From positions 1 through 34,850 of the forward strand of contig JAPLOT010000081.1 of the NCBI GenBank assembly GCA_026400595.1: a stretch of 34,850 nt of DNA, given 5' to 3'. This DNA comes from Alphaproteobacteria bacterium. GTDB taxonomy: Bacteria; Pseudomonadota; Alphaproteobacteria; Rhizobiales; Aestuariivirgaceae. Below are positions 26,832 to 34,850 of the stretch, in pieces; position 1 is the first letter of the stretch; each line of letters begins with the position of its first letter. The position numbers and the translations under genes are program-made. The notes beneath the pieces are model-generated. The model worked only from the letters and a program-made list of their open reading frames with translations. It had not been told where the DNA came from and did no database searches.

Positions 26832-27914
26832 TCAGAACTGAATGGCGAGATTGGCTTCGACCGCATAGGTGTCGAGGTCGTCCTGCAGCAACCCGCCAAG
26901 TTCGCCGATGATCGCCAGCTGGGCATGGCTGCCCAGCCCGAAGTTGAATCCGGCCTGCAGGCGCAGATCGCTGTAACTGTCCTCGATTCCTCCGAAGCCG
27001 TCGATCTCGGTGTCATTGATGAAGACATAGTCGAAGGCGGCGCCGGCCCAAGGCTCGATCGTCGCGGTAGCTCCCAGCCGGAAGGTATTGCCAAGCTGCA
27101 GAGACGGGGTGAGCATCGCCGTCTCGATGGTCTGGTCGGGCAACCCACCTTCCGTGTCGAGCCACTCCTTCGACCACGACAGACTGAGGCCCGGGGTTAA
27201 GCGCAGCATGCTGAAGTACCAGTAGCCATTGAGCGATGCCGCCGCCTGCAGCCGCTCTGAATCATAGTCGATGAAGGGCGACTGCGATCCGTCGAGCCAT
27301 GTCCCAAGCATGCTGGCCGAGAAGACGATGTTGTCGGTGAGGACGAAGCCCAGATAGGGACCAACGCCCCAGCCGCTGCTCTCGATGCCCTCGCCGAGAT
27401 CGGCGCGCTCGTAGGACCCGAGAATGCCGAGGGTCAGCCGGTCGGTGATCTTGTAGTCGATGCCGGCGATGCCATTCCACAGCCCGCCATCGACATCGAA
27501 GAACGGGATGTCATAGTCGTTCCAGGTATACTTGGCATCGCCCCACAGGTTCCATCTTGCTGTCACCGCAGCGGGCGCCGCATCGGCGGTGGGCGAGACG
27601 ATGACGGTAGAGCCGCCGTCGAGGCGCTGGCCGAATTCGGCCGGCGTGAGCGTCGAGAGACCGGCAGGTTCCACGCCGGTGGGACCGATCCCAAAACTGT
27701 TGGCAACGGCCCGCGCCACTGCATCGAATGTGTGAATCTGGATCTCGCGATTGATGTCGTTGCGGACGCAGTCACCATATCCGAAGATATCGAGCCGGGT
27801 GGAGTTCCCGCAATTGGCGAGGTTCGGATTGTTGACCGATTGCGCGCGTGCATCGCCCGCAGCAATGTTTGCCGCAAGAAAGGCACCTGCAATGAGATAT
27901 CGGCTGCCGATCAT
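26832..27914 (-). CDS. Outer-membrane beta-barrel / autotransporter-barrel domain protein
   Basis: Signal peptide MIGSRYLIAGAFLAANIAAGDARA; C-terminal alternating beta-strands ending in ANLAIQF (terminal Phe). Confidence 0.82.
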   Translation of the reverse strand: MIGSRYLIAGAFLAANIAAGDARAQSVNNPNLANCGNSTRLDIFGYGDCVRNDINREIQIHTFDAVARAVANSFGIGPTGVEPAGLSTLTPAEFGQRLDGGSTVIVSPTADAAPAAVTARWNLWGDAKYTWNDYDIPFFDVDGGLWNGIAGIDYKITDRLTLGILGSYERADLGEGIESSGWGVGPYLGFVLTDNIVFSASMLGTWLDGSQSPFIDYDSERLQAAASLNGYWYFSMLRLTPGLSLSWSKEWLDTEGGLPDQTIETAMLTPSLQLGNTFRLGATATIEPWAGAAFDYVFINDTEIDGFGGIEDSYSDLRLQAGFNFGLGSHAQLAIIGELGGLLQDDLDTYAVEANLAIQF

Positions 27915-27971
27915 GTTCCGCCTGCTTCGCTGCGGCGCATTTTGCCCGACCGCCAATCCTGCGTGCAAGAG

Positions 27972-28973
27972 CTATTCGGCTGCAACGGCAAGGTGAGGCG
28001 CGTGGCGTGTCATTTCGGCAACGGCCCGGTCAAGAACATCGAGACCTGCCCCAGCCCGGCAGGCCTGTTCCGAAAGCACGCGGCGCCAGTGCTTTCCGCC
28101 GGGCTGGCCGTGGAACAGGCCCAGCATGTGGCGGGTGATGTGCTGCAGCCAGACGCCCCGCGCCAGTTCGCCTGAAATGTAGGGTTTCATCCGTTCGACA
28201 ATCTCCAGGGCCGTGGCCGCAGATGCAGGCCGACCGTAGATGCGCGAATCAACCTCATGCAGCAGCCAGGGCTGGTGATAGGCGGAGCGGCCAAGCATGA
28301 CGCCGTCGACATGGCCGAGATGGGCGCAGGCCTGATCGAGCGATTCGATGCCGCCGTTGATCACGACCGTGAATTCGGGATGCGCCTGCTTGAGCCGGTA
28401 GACACGGTCATAGTTGAGCGGCGGGATCTCGCGGTTATCCTTGGGCGAAAGCCCCTTGAGCCAGGCCTTGCGCGCATGCACGATGAAGGTGGTGCATCCG
28501 GATTGCGCAACTGTCGTTATGAAATGGTCGAAATCACGATCATCGTCCTGGTCGTCGATGCCGATGCGGCACTTCACCGTCACTGGTATGCTCACGGCGG
28601 CGCGCATGGCGCCCACTGCGTCGCGCACCAGTTCCGGTTCAGCCATCAGGCAGGCGCCGAAACGGCCCTCCTGGACTCGGTCCGACGGGCAACCGACATT
28701 GAGGTTGATCTCGCGATAGCCGAAGTCCTCGCCCCACCGCGCGGCCTCGGCGAGGATCGCCGGGTCGCTGCCGCCGATCTGCAGGGCCACCGGCTGTTCG
28801 CGCGAATCGAAGCCGAGTAGGCGCTGCCGGTCGCCATGGCGGATCGCCAGCGCCGTCACCATCTCGGTATAGAGCAAGGCATGCGCCGTCAATTGGCGAT
28901 GGAACATCCGGCAATGCCGGTCGGTCCAGTCCATCATGGGGGCGACGGCGAATGCTATTGCCTTCCGTTCCAC
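27972..28973 (-). CDS. dusA: tRNA-dihydrouridine synthase A
   Basis: FAVAPMMDWTDRHCRMFHRQLTAHALLYTEMVTALAI; PVALQIGGSDPAILAEAA; YREINLNVGCPSDRVQEGRFGACLM; VTVKCRIGIDDQDD. Confidence 0.95.
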   Translation of the reverse strand: MERKAIAFAVAPMMDWTDRHCRMFHRQLTAHALLYTEMVTALAIRHGDRQRLLGFDSREQPVALQIGGSDPAILAEAARWGEDFGYREINLNVGCPSDRVQEGRFGACLMAEPELVRDAVGAMRAAVSIPVTVKCRIGIDDQDDDRDFDHFITTVAQSGCTTFIVHARKAWLKGLSPKDNREIPPLNYDRVYRLKQAHPEFTVVINGGIESLDQACAHLGHVDGVMLGRSAYHQPWLLHEVDSRIYGRPASAATALEIVERMKPYISGELARGVWLQHITRHMLGLFHGQPGGKHWRRVLSEQACRAGAGLDVLDRAVAEMTRHAPHLAVAAE

Positions 28974-29116
28974 GTACTTACCCTAACTCAGGAACTGCAA
29001 TCATTGGGGAACCACTGCAGACCTCCGCGTCGCGGCTGGACTGAGTCGTTCCACCACGGATCGGCCATACTCTTTGTCTGCAGCGAGACAAGTCAGGTCT
29101 ACGAAACCCTGACGTC

Positions 29117-29326
29117 CTACTCCCGCTTCCCCGACCGGCCAATCACAAAATAGATCACGTATGCGAGGGCGGCCAGCGGCGGCAGAACCAGCAGCGGGAT
29201 GAAAGCAGGCTTGGCCAGGGTGTCGTAGAAAAAGGTGAGCCCAAAGATCTCGATGGCGCCAGCCACGACGATGATGGCGCCCAGGACCGCTGAGACGGTG
29301 AAATGGAACTCCTTCGATGTCGACAT
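29117..29326 (-). CDS. Small hypothetical two-TM membrane protein
   Basis: 69 aa: MSTSKEFHFTVSAVLGAIIVVAGAIEIFGLTFFYDTLAKPAFIPLLVLPPLAALAYVIYFVIGRSGKRE. Confidence 0.7.
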   Translation of the reverse strand: MSTSKEFHFTVSAVLGAIIVVAGAIEIFGLTFFYDTLAKPAFIPLLVLPPLAALAYVIYFVIGRSGKRE

Positions 29327-29352
29327 TGGCTTTACCTCACCTGTCCAGAGAG

Positions 29353-29841
29353 CTAACGGGCCAGCTTGAGCCTGAGGCCGCTGAGATCCACCGAAGCCAT
29401 GAAGCCGATCTGCCTTGCCTGGACCTCAAGCACCACACCACGGGCATTGCGCAGCCGTGCCACGGCGCCACCGCCGGCGGCCGCCAGTCCGGCGCCCACC
29501 GCGGTATAGGTGCCGGTAATGTCAGACGCCCGGTAGAGATTGCGGGCGCGGCCCACGAAGTCCGCCGACGCCACGCCAATGGTGGCGCCGATGCTGACTC
29601 CGCCCACGCTCAGGCGATACCGCTTCCCATTGAAGCGCAGCGTCCCGCTGCCGCTGCCGAAGCCCAGGATGAAGCCCGCGCGCACCAGCCGGAACTCGAC
29701 ACGCCCCGTGCCGGCCTCGGCCGGCAGGACAGGCAGGGCCGTCAAGGCCAAAGGCGCTGCGGCGATGCTGGCGATGGCCTTTACCAGGCGCCGCCGTGAC
29801 GTGCTGGCCGGGGCAGTAGTGGGGCGTGCCTTGGAAACCAT
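29353..29841 (-). CDS. Hypothetical exported protein with Tat-like signal
   Basis: MVSKARPTTAPASTSRRRLVKAIASIAAAPLALTALPVLPAEA (twin-Arg) then Gly-rich FILGFGSGSGTLRFNGKRYRLSVGGVSIGATIGVASADFVGRARNL. Confidence 0.72.
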   Translation of the reverse strand: MVSKARPTTAPASTSRRRLVKAIASIAAAPLALTALPVLPAEAGTGRVEFRLVRAGFILGFGSGSGTLRFNGKRYRLSVGGVSIGATIGVASADFVGRARNLYRASDITGTYTAVGAGLAAAGGGAVARLRNARGVVLEVQARQIGFMASVDLSGLRLKLAR

Positions 29842-30123
29842 CTGTCTTGCCTCCCTGGTTGAACTCCACAATGCCGATTGAGGAGCCAGGTCCATAGTGT
29901 TGCGCGACTGACTGGCGCTTCGCAAGCCCCGAACGCCTGGGCGCCACTCTACAATCCTGGCGCGTGATGGTGCCGGACTGCCAAACCGCGCCTGTCCCCG
30001 GCATCGGCTTCGACCGAGGTACCGCCTATGGTCGATCCTTTCCGCGCCCGCGAGAGAACTCGCGCAGAACGCCGCCCCGCCACGCGCTCAGGCCTTCCGG
30101 TAGCCAACGAGATAAGGGTCTGG

Positions 30124-31173
30124 TTACGGAAGTTCCAGCTTGCTCTCGGCAAGATGGCTGGATTCGGCGCCACTCCCCGCGGAAAGAGCGCCAAGCAGAG
30201 GCTGCCAGATTTCGCCACGCGCGATCTCGTCAATGCACCAATGAGCCGCAGCCAGCTTTTCGAGCCACTGGCGGCGATCGAACAGCTTGGGATCAACGGC
30301 ATTTTCCAGGTCATGATCCGTAACCTCCCACGCGAAACTGGCGCGGCCCATGGCAATTGCCGGCACTCCGGCAATCAACGCGTCGACTGCCGCTCCGGAG
30401 GAGTAGGTAACGACAGACCAAGCATCCCTCAATGTCTGGGAGAAGGGTCGGGACGGATCATCAATCTCAACGGAGAGCTCTTCCAGTCGATCATGCATCC
30501 CGGCGACCTCATGGCTGCGCACCAGAGGATGAAGTCGAGCGACGATGGGACGGTTGGACAGACGACGCAACTTCGAGCAGGTGTTGAGCAGCCAGTCATT
30601 GATGTCCTCGCCCCGCAGCGACGTATCTCCGGGTACTTGTCCAACGACGACAATGTGCCGCCCCGCAGTTCGATAGGGCAGGACGTCGGGCATAGCGAGT
30701 CGCTTTGCCAAAAGATCCCAACGCCCGTCACAGAATTGCGCGAGCGCGAGACCTCCCTGATCCGGGAAACCTCCGAGCCCAACGCGGTAGTGACTGAATG
30801 GATCTGGCCTATATGACGATTCGGGTAGAAACAGCCGGGTCCACGGGGCGCGGGACGGAAGGAGGGTCTTTGCAAGCCGGGATCGCTTGAACCGTGGACT
30901 GACCCGCCGGCCCAGCACTGGAGCCTCCAAGACAATGAACTGTCCCTGATGATTTCCAAATATCTCTTGTCTGCACTCAGCCTTCTTTTTCGACAGCTCG
31001 CGGTTGACTGTTTTGGACTTTGGCAAGCCCCAAACGACTGCCACATCGCATGCTTGATACCGAAAGGAGTAGACGATCTCGCAGTTGAGGCCATGCCTCT
31101 TTGCTGATCGGCCGATCGCCAGCAACACGTTGTTGCGCTTGGCGCTGGTCGCGGCAAAGACAATGATCTTCAT
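30124..31173 (-). CDS. Orphan polysaccharide/glycosyltransferase-like protein (capsule-biosynthesis or phage-type family)
   Basis: 349 aa; HIVVVGQVPGDTSLRGEDINDWLLNTCSKLRRLSNRPIVARLHPL, VVTYSSGAAVDALIAGVPAIAMGRASFAWEVTDHDLENA, LAAAHWCIDEIARGEIW. Confidence 0.7.
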   Translation of the reverse strand: MKIIVFAATSAKRNNVLLAIGRSAKRHGLNCEIVYSFRYQACDVAVVWGLPKSKTVNRELSKKKAECRQEIFGNHQGQFIVLEAPVLGRRVSPRFKRSRLAKTLLPSRAPWTRLFLPESSYRPDPFSHYRVGLGGFPDQGGLALAQFCDGRWDLLAKRLAMPDVLPYRTAGRHIVVVGQVPGDTSLRGEDINDWLLNTCSKLRRLSNRPIVARLHPLVRSHEVAGMHDRLEELSVEIDDPSRPFSQTLRDAWSVVTYSSGAAVDALIAGVPAIAMGRASFAWEVTDHDLENAVDPKLFDRRQWLEKLAAAHWCIDEIARGEIWQPLLGALSAGSGAESSHLAESKLELP

Positions 31174-31772
31174 TTATGGAGTGGGCCTTCAAGCGGACAG
31201 TTGATGCTGCTCTGAAAGGCCTGCGGGCCATTCCCGACTCGCTGCCGGGGCTCGATGAACGGTGAATGTCCCGGCTCGGCGCCGCACGTGGCGGGGCGCC
31301 CGCGCAGGGGCGACACGCATTGCCTTCGCCTTCGGCGGCAAATCGTCTGACGACCGTTGATGCCTATTGGGTTTTGGAGTCAGGGCGGCCGAAGCCGGCG
31401 TCTTTGCGTTCTTGCGCACGGAGTATCCCACAGCATGTTGTTCGACGTTCGCTCTGGGGCTGCATATCAGTCAGCGAGATACTCGTAAAAGTTGAGTAAC
31501 TCTACTTCTCTACATCTAGTGTTGCAACTTGAAGTAGCCGCACAAACTGTGATGCTTTCACTTAAAATATTGATTTTTATATATTATTCAAGACCCCTCC
31601 GTTTTCCTTGCGTCCAACAGCGCATCAGCAAAGTCGCGACTTTGCCGCTTGCCGATCGCCGGGTTCCCTGGCGCATCGGAGATTCAAAGAGCGACAACAG
31701 CCTACCGGATCAGTACTGGCAGCCCCACCGCTCGTCGTTGCTGATGATCACACAGCTGCCAGTCCAGCAGCC

Positions 31773-32681
31773 TCAGGCAGTATCCGTCTTTCCGGCCTCT
31801 GCCGCGCGATCCGATCGGAGCGAGACCTCGTCATGGGCAATCGCCATGAGCCCTGCCGACACGATGAGGATCATGCCGATCACCGCGAGGCCGTTCGGCC
31901 ACTCGCCGAACAGCACGATGCTTGACAGCACGGCCCAGAGCGTGAGCGCATACATGAAGGGCGCCACGCTGCGGGCAGATGCCAACCTGTAGGCGAGGAA
32001 GACGCCGACATGGCCGCCCACCATCAGCGCACCGGCCGCCACCAGCAAGGCGGCACTCGTCGCATCGGGCATGACCGGCGTCTCGAAGGCCACCATGCCG
32101 AGCGTCCCGGCAATTGTCAGGATGAGCAGGACTGACAGGGCAACGACGGGTGCGGGAACATGTGGGGGCACCTTGCGGGTGAGAAGATCGCGGGTCGCCG
32201 CACAGGCTGCCACCACGAAGCCGAGCAGCGCATAGGGCGAGAAGGCCGTCGTGCCCGGCTGCGCGACCAGTAGCGCGCCCGTGACGCCGATACCGATCAG
32301 CACCAGCCGCAGCGGACCGATCCTTTCGCCCCAGATCAGGCTGGCGCCCAGCAGCACCAATAGCGGCGCCGTCTGGGCAATGGCTGTGACATCCGCAATG
32401 GGCAACCGCAATATCGCCAGAGTGAATCCGAGGTTCGCTCCAACCTCGCAGAGCCCGCGCGCCAGGGCCCAGGGATTGAAGGCATGGGCCAACGCACCGC
32501 CCTGCCCGAGGACGAGGATGATCACCGTGCAGAGAAGCGCAGCAGCCAGCGCGCGCAGCATGACGACCTGAAAGACCGGCACCTGGTCGAAGGCGAATTT
32601 CGACGCGCTGTCGCTCGCGATGAAGAGGCCCATGGACAGGACCATGGCCAGGATGCCGGCAAGGCGTGAAGAAGAGGGCAT
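31773..32681 (-). CDS. DMT family (EamA) transporter
   Basis: MPSSSRLAGILAMVLSMGLFIASDSASKFAFDQVPVFQVVMLRALAAALL...; ten hydrophobic segments. Confidence 0.9.
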   Translation of the reverse strand: MPSSSRLAGILAMVLSMGLFIASDSASKFAFDQVPVFQVVMLRALAAALLCTVIILVLGQGGALAHAFNPWALARGLCEVGANLGFTLAILRLPIADVTAIAQTAPLLVLLGASLIWGERIGPLRLVLIGIGVTGALLVAQPGTTAFSPYALLGFVVAACAATRDLLTRKVPPHVPAPVVALSVLLILTIAGTLGMVAFETPVMPDATSAALLVAAGALMVGGHVGVFLAYRLASARSVAPFMYALTLWAVLSSIVLFGEWPNGLAVIGMILIVSAGLMAIAHDEVSLRSDRAAEAGKTDTA

Positions 32682-32891
32682 GAGACCGCCGCGGAGGACT
32701 ACGACCATCTAGCCGCGGACGCGCCGGACAACAACGGTCAACTTCGGCGTGCGGCCATGCGCGACTGATCTTGGTTCTTGCGCCACCCCGCCAATCGCCG
32801 CTTTATTGGAGACTGTCCCGTGGGCCGCCAGACTGACCGGCACGGGCGAAGGCCAGGGACGAGATCCAACAGCGGCAAGAGTGCGAAGGAC

Positions 32892-34157
32892 ATGACGGTC
32901 GAGAAAACCGACACGCTGGTTGTCGGCGCAGGCCAGGCGGGCCTGGCGATGAGCGAACACCTGAGCAAAGCCGGTATCCCGCATCTCGTGCTGGAACGGC
33001 ACCGGATCGCCGAGCGCTGGCGCTCGGAAAGGTGGGATTCGCTGGTCGCCAACGGCCCGGCCTGGCACGACCGCTTTCCGGGTCTTGCCTTCGAAGTCAC
33101 CGATCCCGATGCCTTTCCACACAAGGAGCAGGTGGCGGACTACTTCGTCGCCTATGCCGAGAAGTTTGCGGCACCCGTCCGCTGCGGAGTCGAGGTCACG
33201 TCGGTCCGCAAGATTAACGGCCGCCCCGGCTTCCGTGTGGAAACCTCGCAAGGCGCCATCGAAGCCATGCGGGTGGTTGCGGCCACCGGCGCCTTCCAGC
33301 GCCCTGTCATTCCGCCGCTGGTGCCCGCTTCGGCCGGCATCGTGCAGATGCATTCGACCGCCTATCGCAATCCCGGGCAGCTTCCGGATGGTGCTGTCCT
33401 CGTGGTCGGCTCGGGTTCTTCGGGGGCCCAGATCGCCGAGGAACTTCTGGGCGCCGGCCGGACCGTCTATCTGTCGGTGGGGCCGCACGACCGGCCGCCG
33501 CGCCGCTATCGCGGACGCGACTTCGTCTGGTGGCTCGGCGTTCTGGGAAAGTGGGATGCCGCCGCACCTGCCGCCGGCATGGAACATGTCACCATCGCGG
33601 TGAGCGGTGCCCATGGCGGCAAGACTGTCGACTTCCGCCAGATGGCAGCGCGCGGCATGATCCTGATGGGCCGTACGGAAGGATTCACCGGCGGCGTCAT
33701 GCGCTTCGCGCCCGATCTCGCCCGGAACATCACGAACGGTGACGCCAACTATCTGTCGGTCCTCGACGAAGCCGATGCCTTCGTGACGCGCAACGGGCTG
33801 GACCTGCCTGAGGAACCCGAAGCCCGTATCATCGGTCCCGCACCACCTTGCATGACAGCGCCGATCCTCGAACTTGATCTGGCCAAGGCCGGAGTCGCCT
33901 CGATCATCTGGGCCACCGGATTCGCGGCCGACTACAGCTGGCTGCAGGTCGCGGCCTTCGACGAAAGGGGAAAGCCGAAGCACCAGCGCGGCGTTTCGTC
34001 CGAACCGGGAATCTATTTTCTCGGCCTGCCCTGGCAGTCGCGGCGCGGCTCGACCTTCATCTGGGGCGTCTGGCATGACGCCAAGTATCTCGCTGACCAG
34101 ATCGCCATCCAGCGCGGTTATATGCGGTATGGCCGCGAGACACACGCAGGGTCATAG
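32892..34157 (+). CDS. Flavin-containing NAD(P)/FAD-dependent monooxygenase (CzcO/FMO-like)
   Basis: DTLVVGAGQAGLAMSEHLSKAGIPHLVLERHRIAERWRSERWDSL; second Rossmann VLVVGSGSSGAQIAEEL; IIWATGFAADYSWLQ. Confidence 0.92.
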   Translation: MTVEKTDTLVVGAGQAGLAMSEHLSKAGIPHLVLERHRIAERWRSERWDSLVANGPAWHDRFPGLAFEVTDPDAFPHKEQVADYFVAYAEKFAAPVRCGVEVTSVRKINGRPGFRVETSQGAIEAMRVVAATGAFQRPVIPPLVPASAGIVQMHSTAYRNPGQLPDGAVLVVGSGSSGAQIAEELLGAGRTVYLSVGPHDRPPRRYRGRDFVWWLGVLGKWDAAAPAAGMEHVTIAVSGAHGGKTVDFRQMAARGMILMGRTEGFTGGVMRFAPDLARNITNGDANYLSVLDEADAFVTRNGLDLPEEPEARIIGPAPPCMTAPILELDLAKAGVASIIWATGFAADYSWLQVAAFDERGKPKHQRGVSSEPGIYFLGLPWQSRRGSTFIWGVWHDAKYLADQIAIQRGYMRYGRETHAGS

Positions 34158-34194
34158 CCTCTTGTCGGATTCACCTCGCCAGAGTAGCTTCCTG

Positions 34195-34390
34195 ATCGAT
34201 GGTGCCGCGGTTGGCCGAAGCTGCCGCGGCTGAAAAGGGAACACGGTGAGGAAGACCCCAGAGGGACCGAATCCGTGGCTGCCCACGCAACTGTCAGCGG
34301 AGAGGCATCCTGCACATGCCACTGGCCGGAAGGCCGGGAAGGCGCAGGAGACCGGAGACCCGCGAAGCCAGGAGACCTGCCATCACGAAC
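34195..34390 (+). ncRNA. Cobalamin (B12) riboswitch, approximate boundaries
   Basis: GGTGCCGCGGTTGG...GGCTGAAAAGGGAACACGGTGAGG...CCGTGGCTGCCCACGCAACTGT...GCCACTGG...GGGAAGGCGCAGGAG and B12 box GAAGCCAGGAGACCTGCC (34364-34381). Confidence 0.95.
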
Positions 34391-34451
34391 CGGCGTATCA
34401 CTGCGCCAGACAACCAAAGACTGCACGATGGGTGCAGAAAGGACTTGAACC

Positions 34452-34850
34452 ATGCATATCGAACCTGGCGTCGTCGACGGCGCAAAGATCGTTCTGAGCT
34501 ATGCCACGGCAGCGGCTTCCTTCGGCCTTGCGGCCAAGATGGCCATGGACACCATCCGCAAGGACGGCGGCATGGCCGCCCTGCTGACCCGCTCTGTGAT
34601 CACCACGGTGCTGGTCTTCTCATTCTTCGAGTTGCTGCCGCATTATCCCGTAGGCGTGTCAGAGGTTCACCTGATCCTGGGATCGACACTCTTCCTCATC
34701 TTTGGCGCGGGCCCGGCGGCGATCGGCCTCGCCCTCGGCCTTCTGCTTCAGGGCATGTTTATTGCGCCCTTCGATCTCCCGCAATATGGCATGAACGTCA
34801 CGACCCTGGTGGTGCCGCTCTACGCCATCAGCCTGCTGGCAAAGCGGATC
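34452..34850 (+). CDS. CbiM-like energy-coupling-factor transporter permease (cobalt/corrinoid-linked), truncated by window end
   Basis: MHIEPGVVDGAKIVLSYATAAASFGLAAKMAMDTI...FFELLPHYPVGVSEVHLILGSTLFLIFGAGPAAIGLALGLLLQGMFIAPFDLPQYGMNVTTLVVPLYA; N-terminal Met-His as in CbiM; downstream of B12 riboswitch. Confidence 0.88.
   Translation, partial: MHIEPGVVDGAKIVLSYATAAASFGLAAKMAMDTIRKDGGMAALLTRSVITTVLVFSFFELLPHYPVGVSEVHLILGSTLFLIFGAGPAAIGLALGLLLQGMFIAPFDLPQYGMNVTTLVVPLYAISLLAKRI

Noticed and set aside
29949-30374. ORFs on both strands near 29.5-30.8 kb (e.g. 30028-30816 plus, 29949-30374 minus)
   Set aside because: Overlap the better-supported orphan gene or lack recognisable motifs and RBS; no support for a second gene.
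32709-34145. 478-aa minus-strand ORF
   Set aside because: Antisense to the flavin monooxygenase with two Rossmann motifs.
34118-34497. Small ORFs over the riboswitch (34118-34453 minus, 34246-34497 plus)
   Set aside because: Overlap a structured cobalamin riboswitch and the CbiM-like start; coincidental frames.
1-34850. Mobile elements, CRISPR arrays, tRNA/rRNA
   Set aside because: No transposase/integrase-like ORFs, no regularly spaced repeats, and no recognisable tRNA or rRNA seen by eye; a tRNAscan-SE run would be needed to exclude tRNAs fully.

Overview
The window is a gene-dense, GC-rich chromosomal segment, probably alphaproteobacterial (inferred from codon bias and the families present). 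I assign 30 protein-coding genes and one confident cobalamin riboswitch. In order: partial ABC transporter ATPase and a creatinase (minus strand), divergent LysR regulator; moaA; DMT transporter; TauE/SafE permease; ICMT-like protein; PCu(A)C copper chaperone; DUF1194/VWA-like protein; AbgB-like M20 amidohydrolase; MocR regulator; PNPOx-like flavoprotein; an overlapping ion channel / NTF2-like / M20 dipeptidase cluster; a second M20 dipeptidase; a DASS/SLC13 transporter; a Usp-GST chimera; Mrp-type ATPase; UDG-family protein; histidine kinase with an altered N-box; CHASE4-like-GGDEF-EAL protein; cobT and cobS; retropepsin-like protease; autotransporter-type beta-barrel; dusA; small secreted or membrane proteins; an orphan glycan/phage-type accessory gene in a more AT-rich neighbourhood; a second DMT transporter; a flavin monooxygenase; and a B12 riboswitch upstream of a CbiM-like permease cut by the window end. 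The best leads are the Usp-GST chimera lacking the GST active-site half, the kinase whose N-box Asn is Ile, the MocR-centred locus with repeat operators, and the orphan gene at 30.1-31.2 kb. I saw no convincing CRISPR array, transposase, integrase, rRNA or tRNA. No wholly new multi-gene system is evident.
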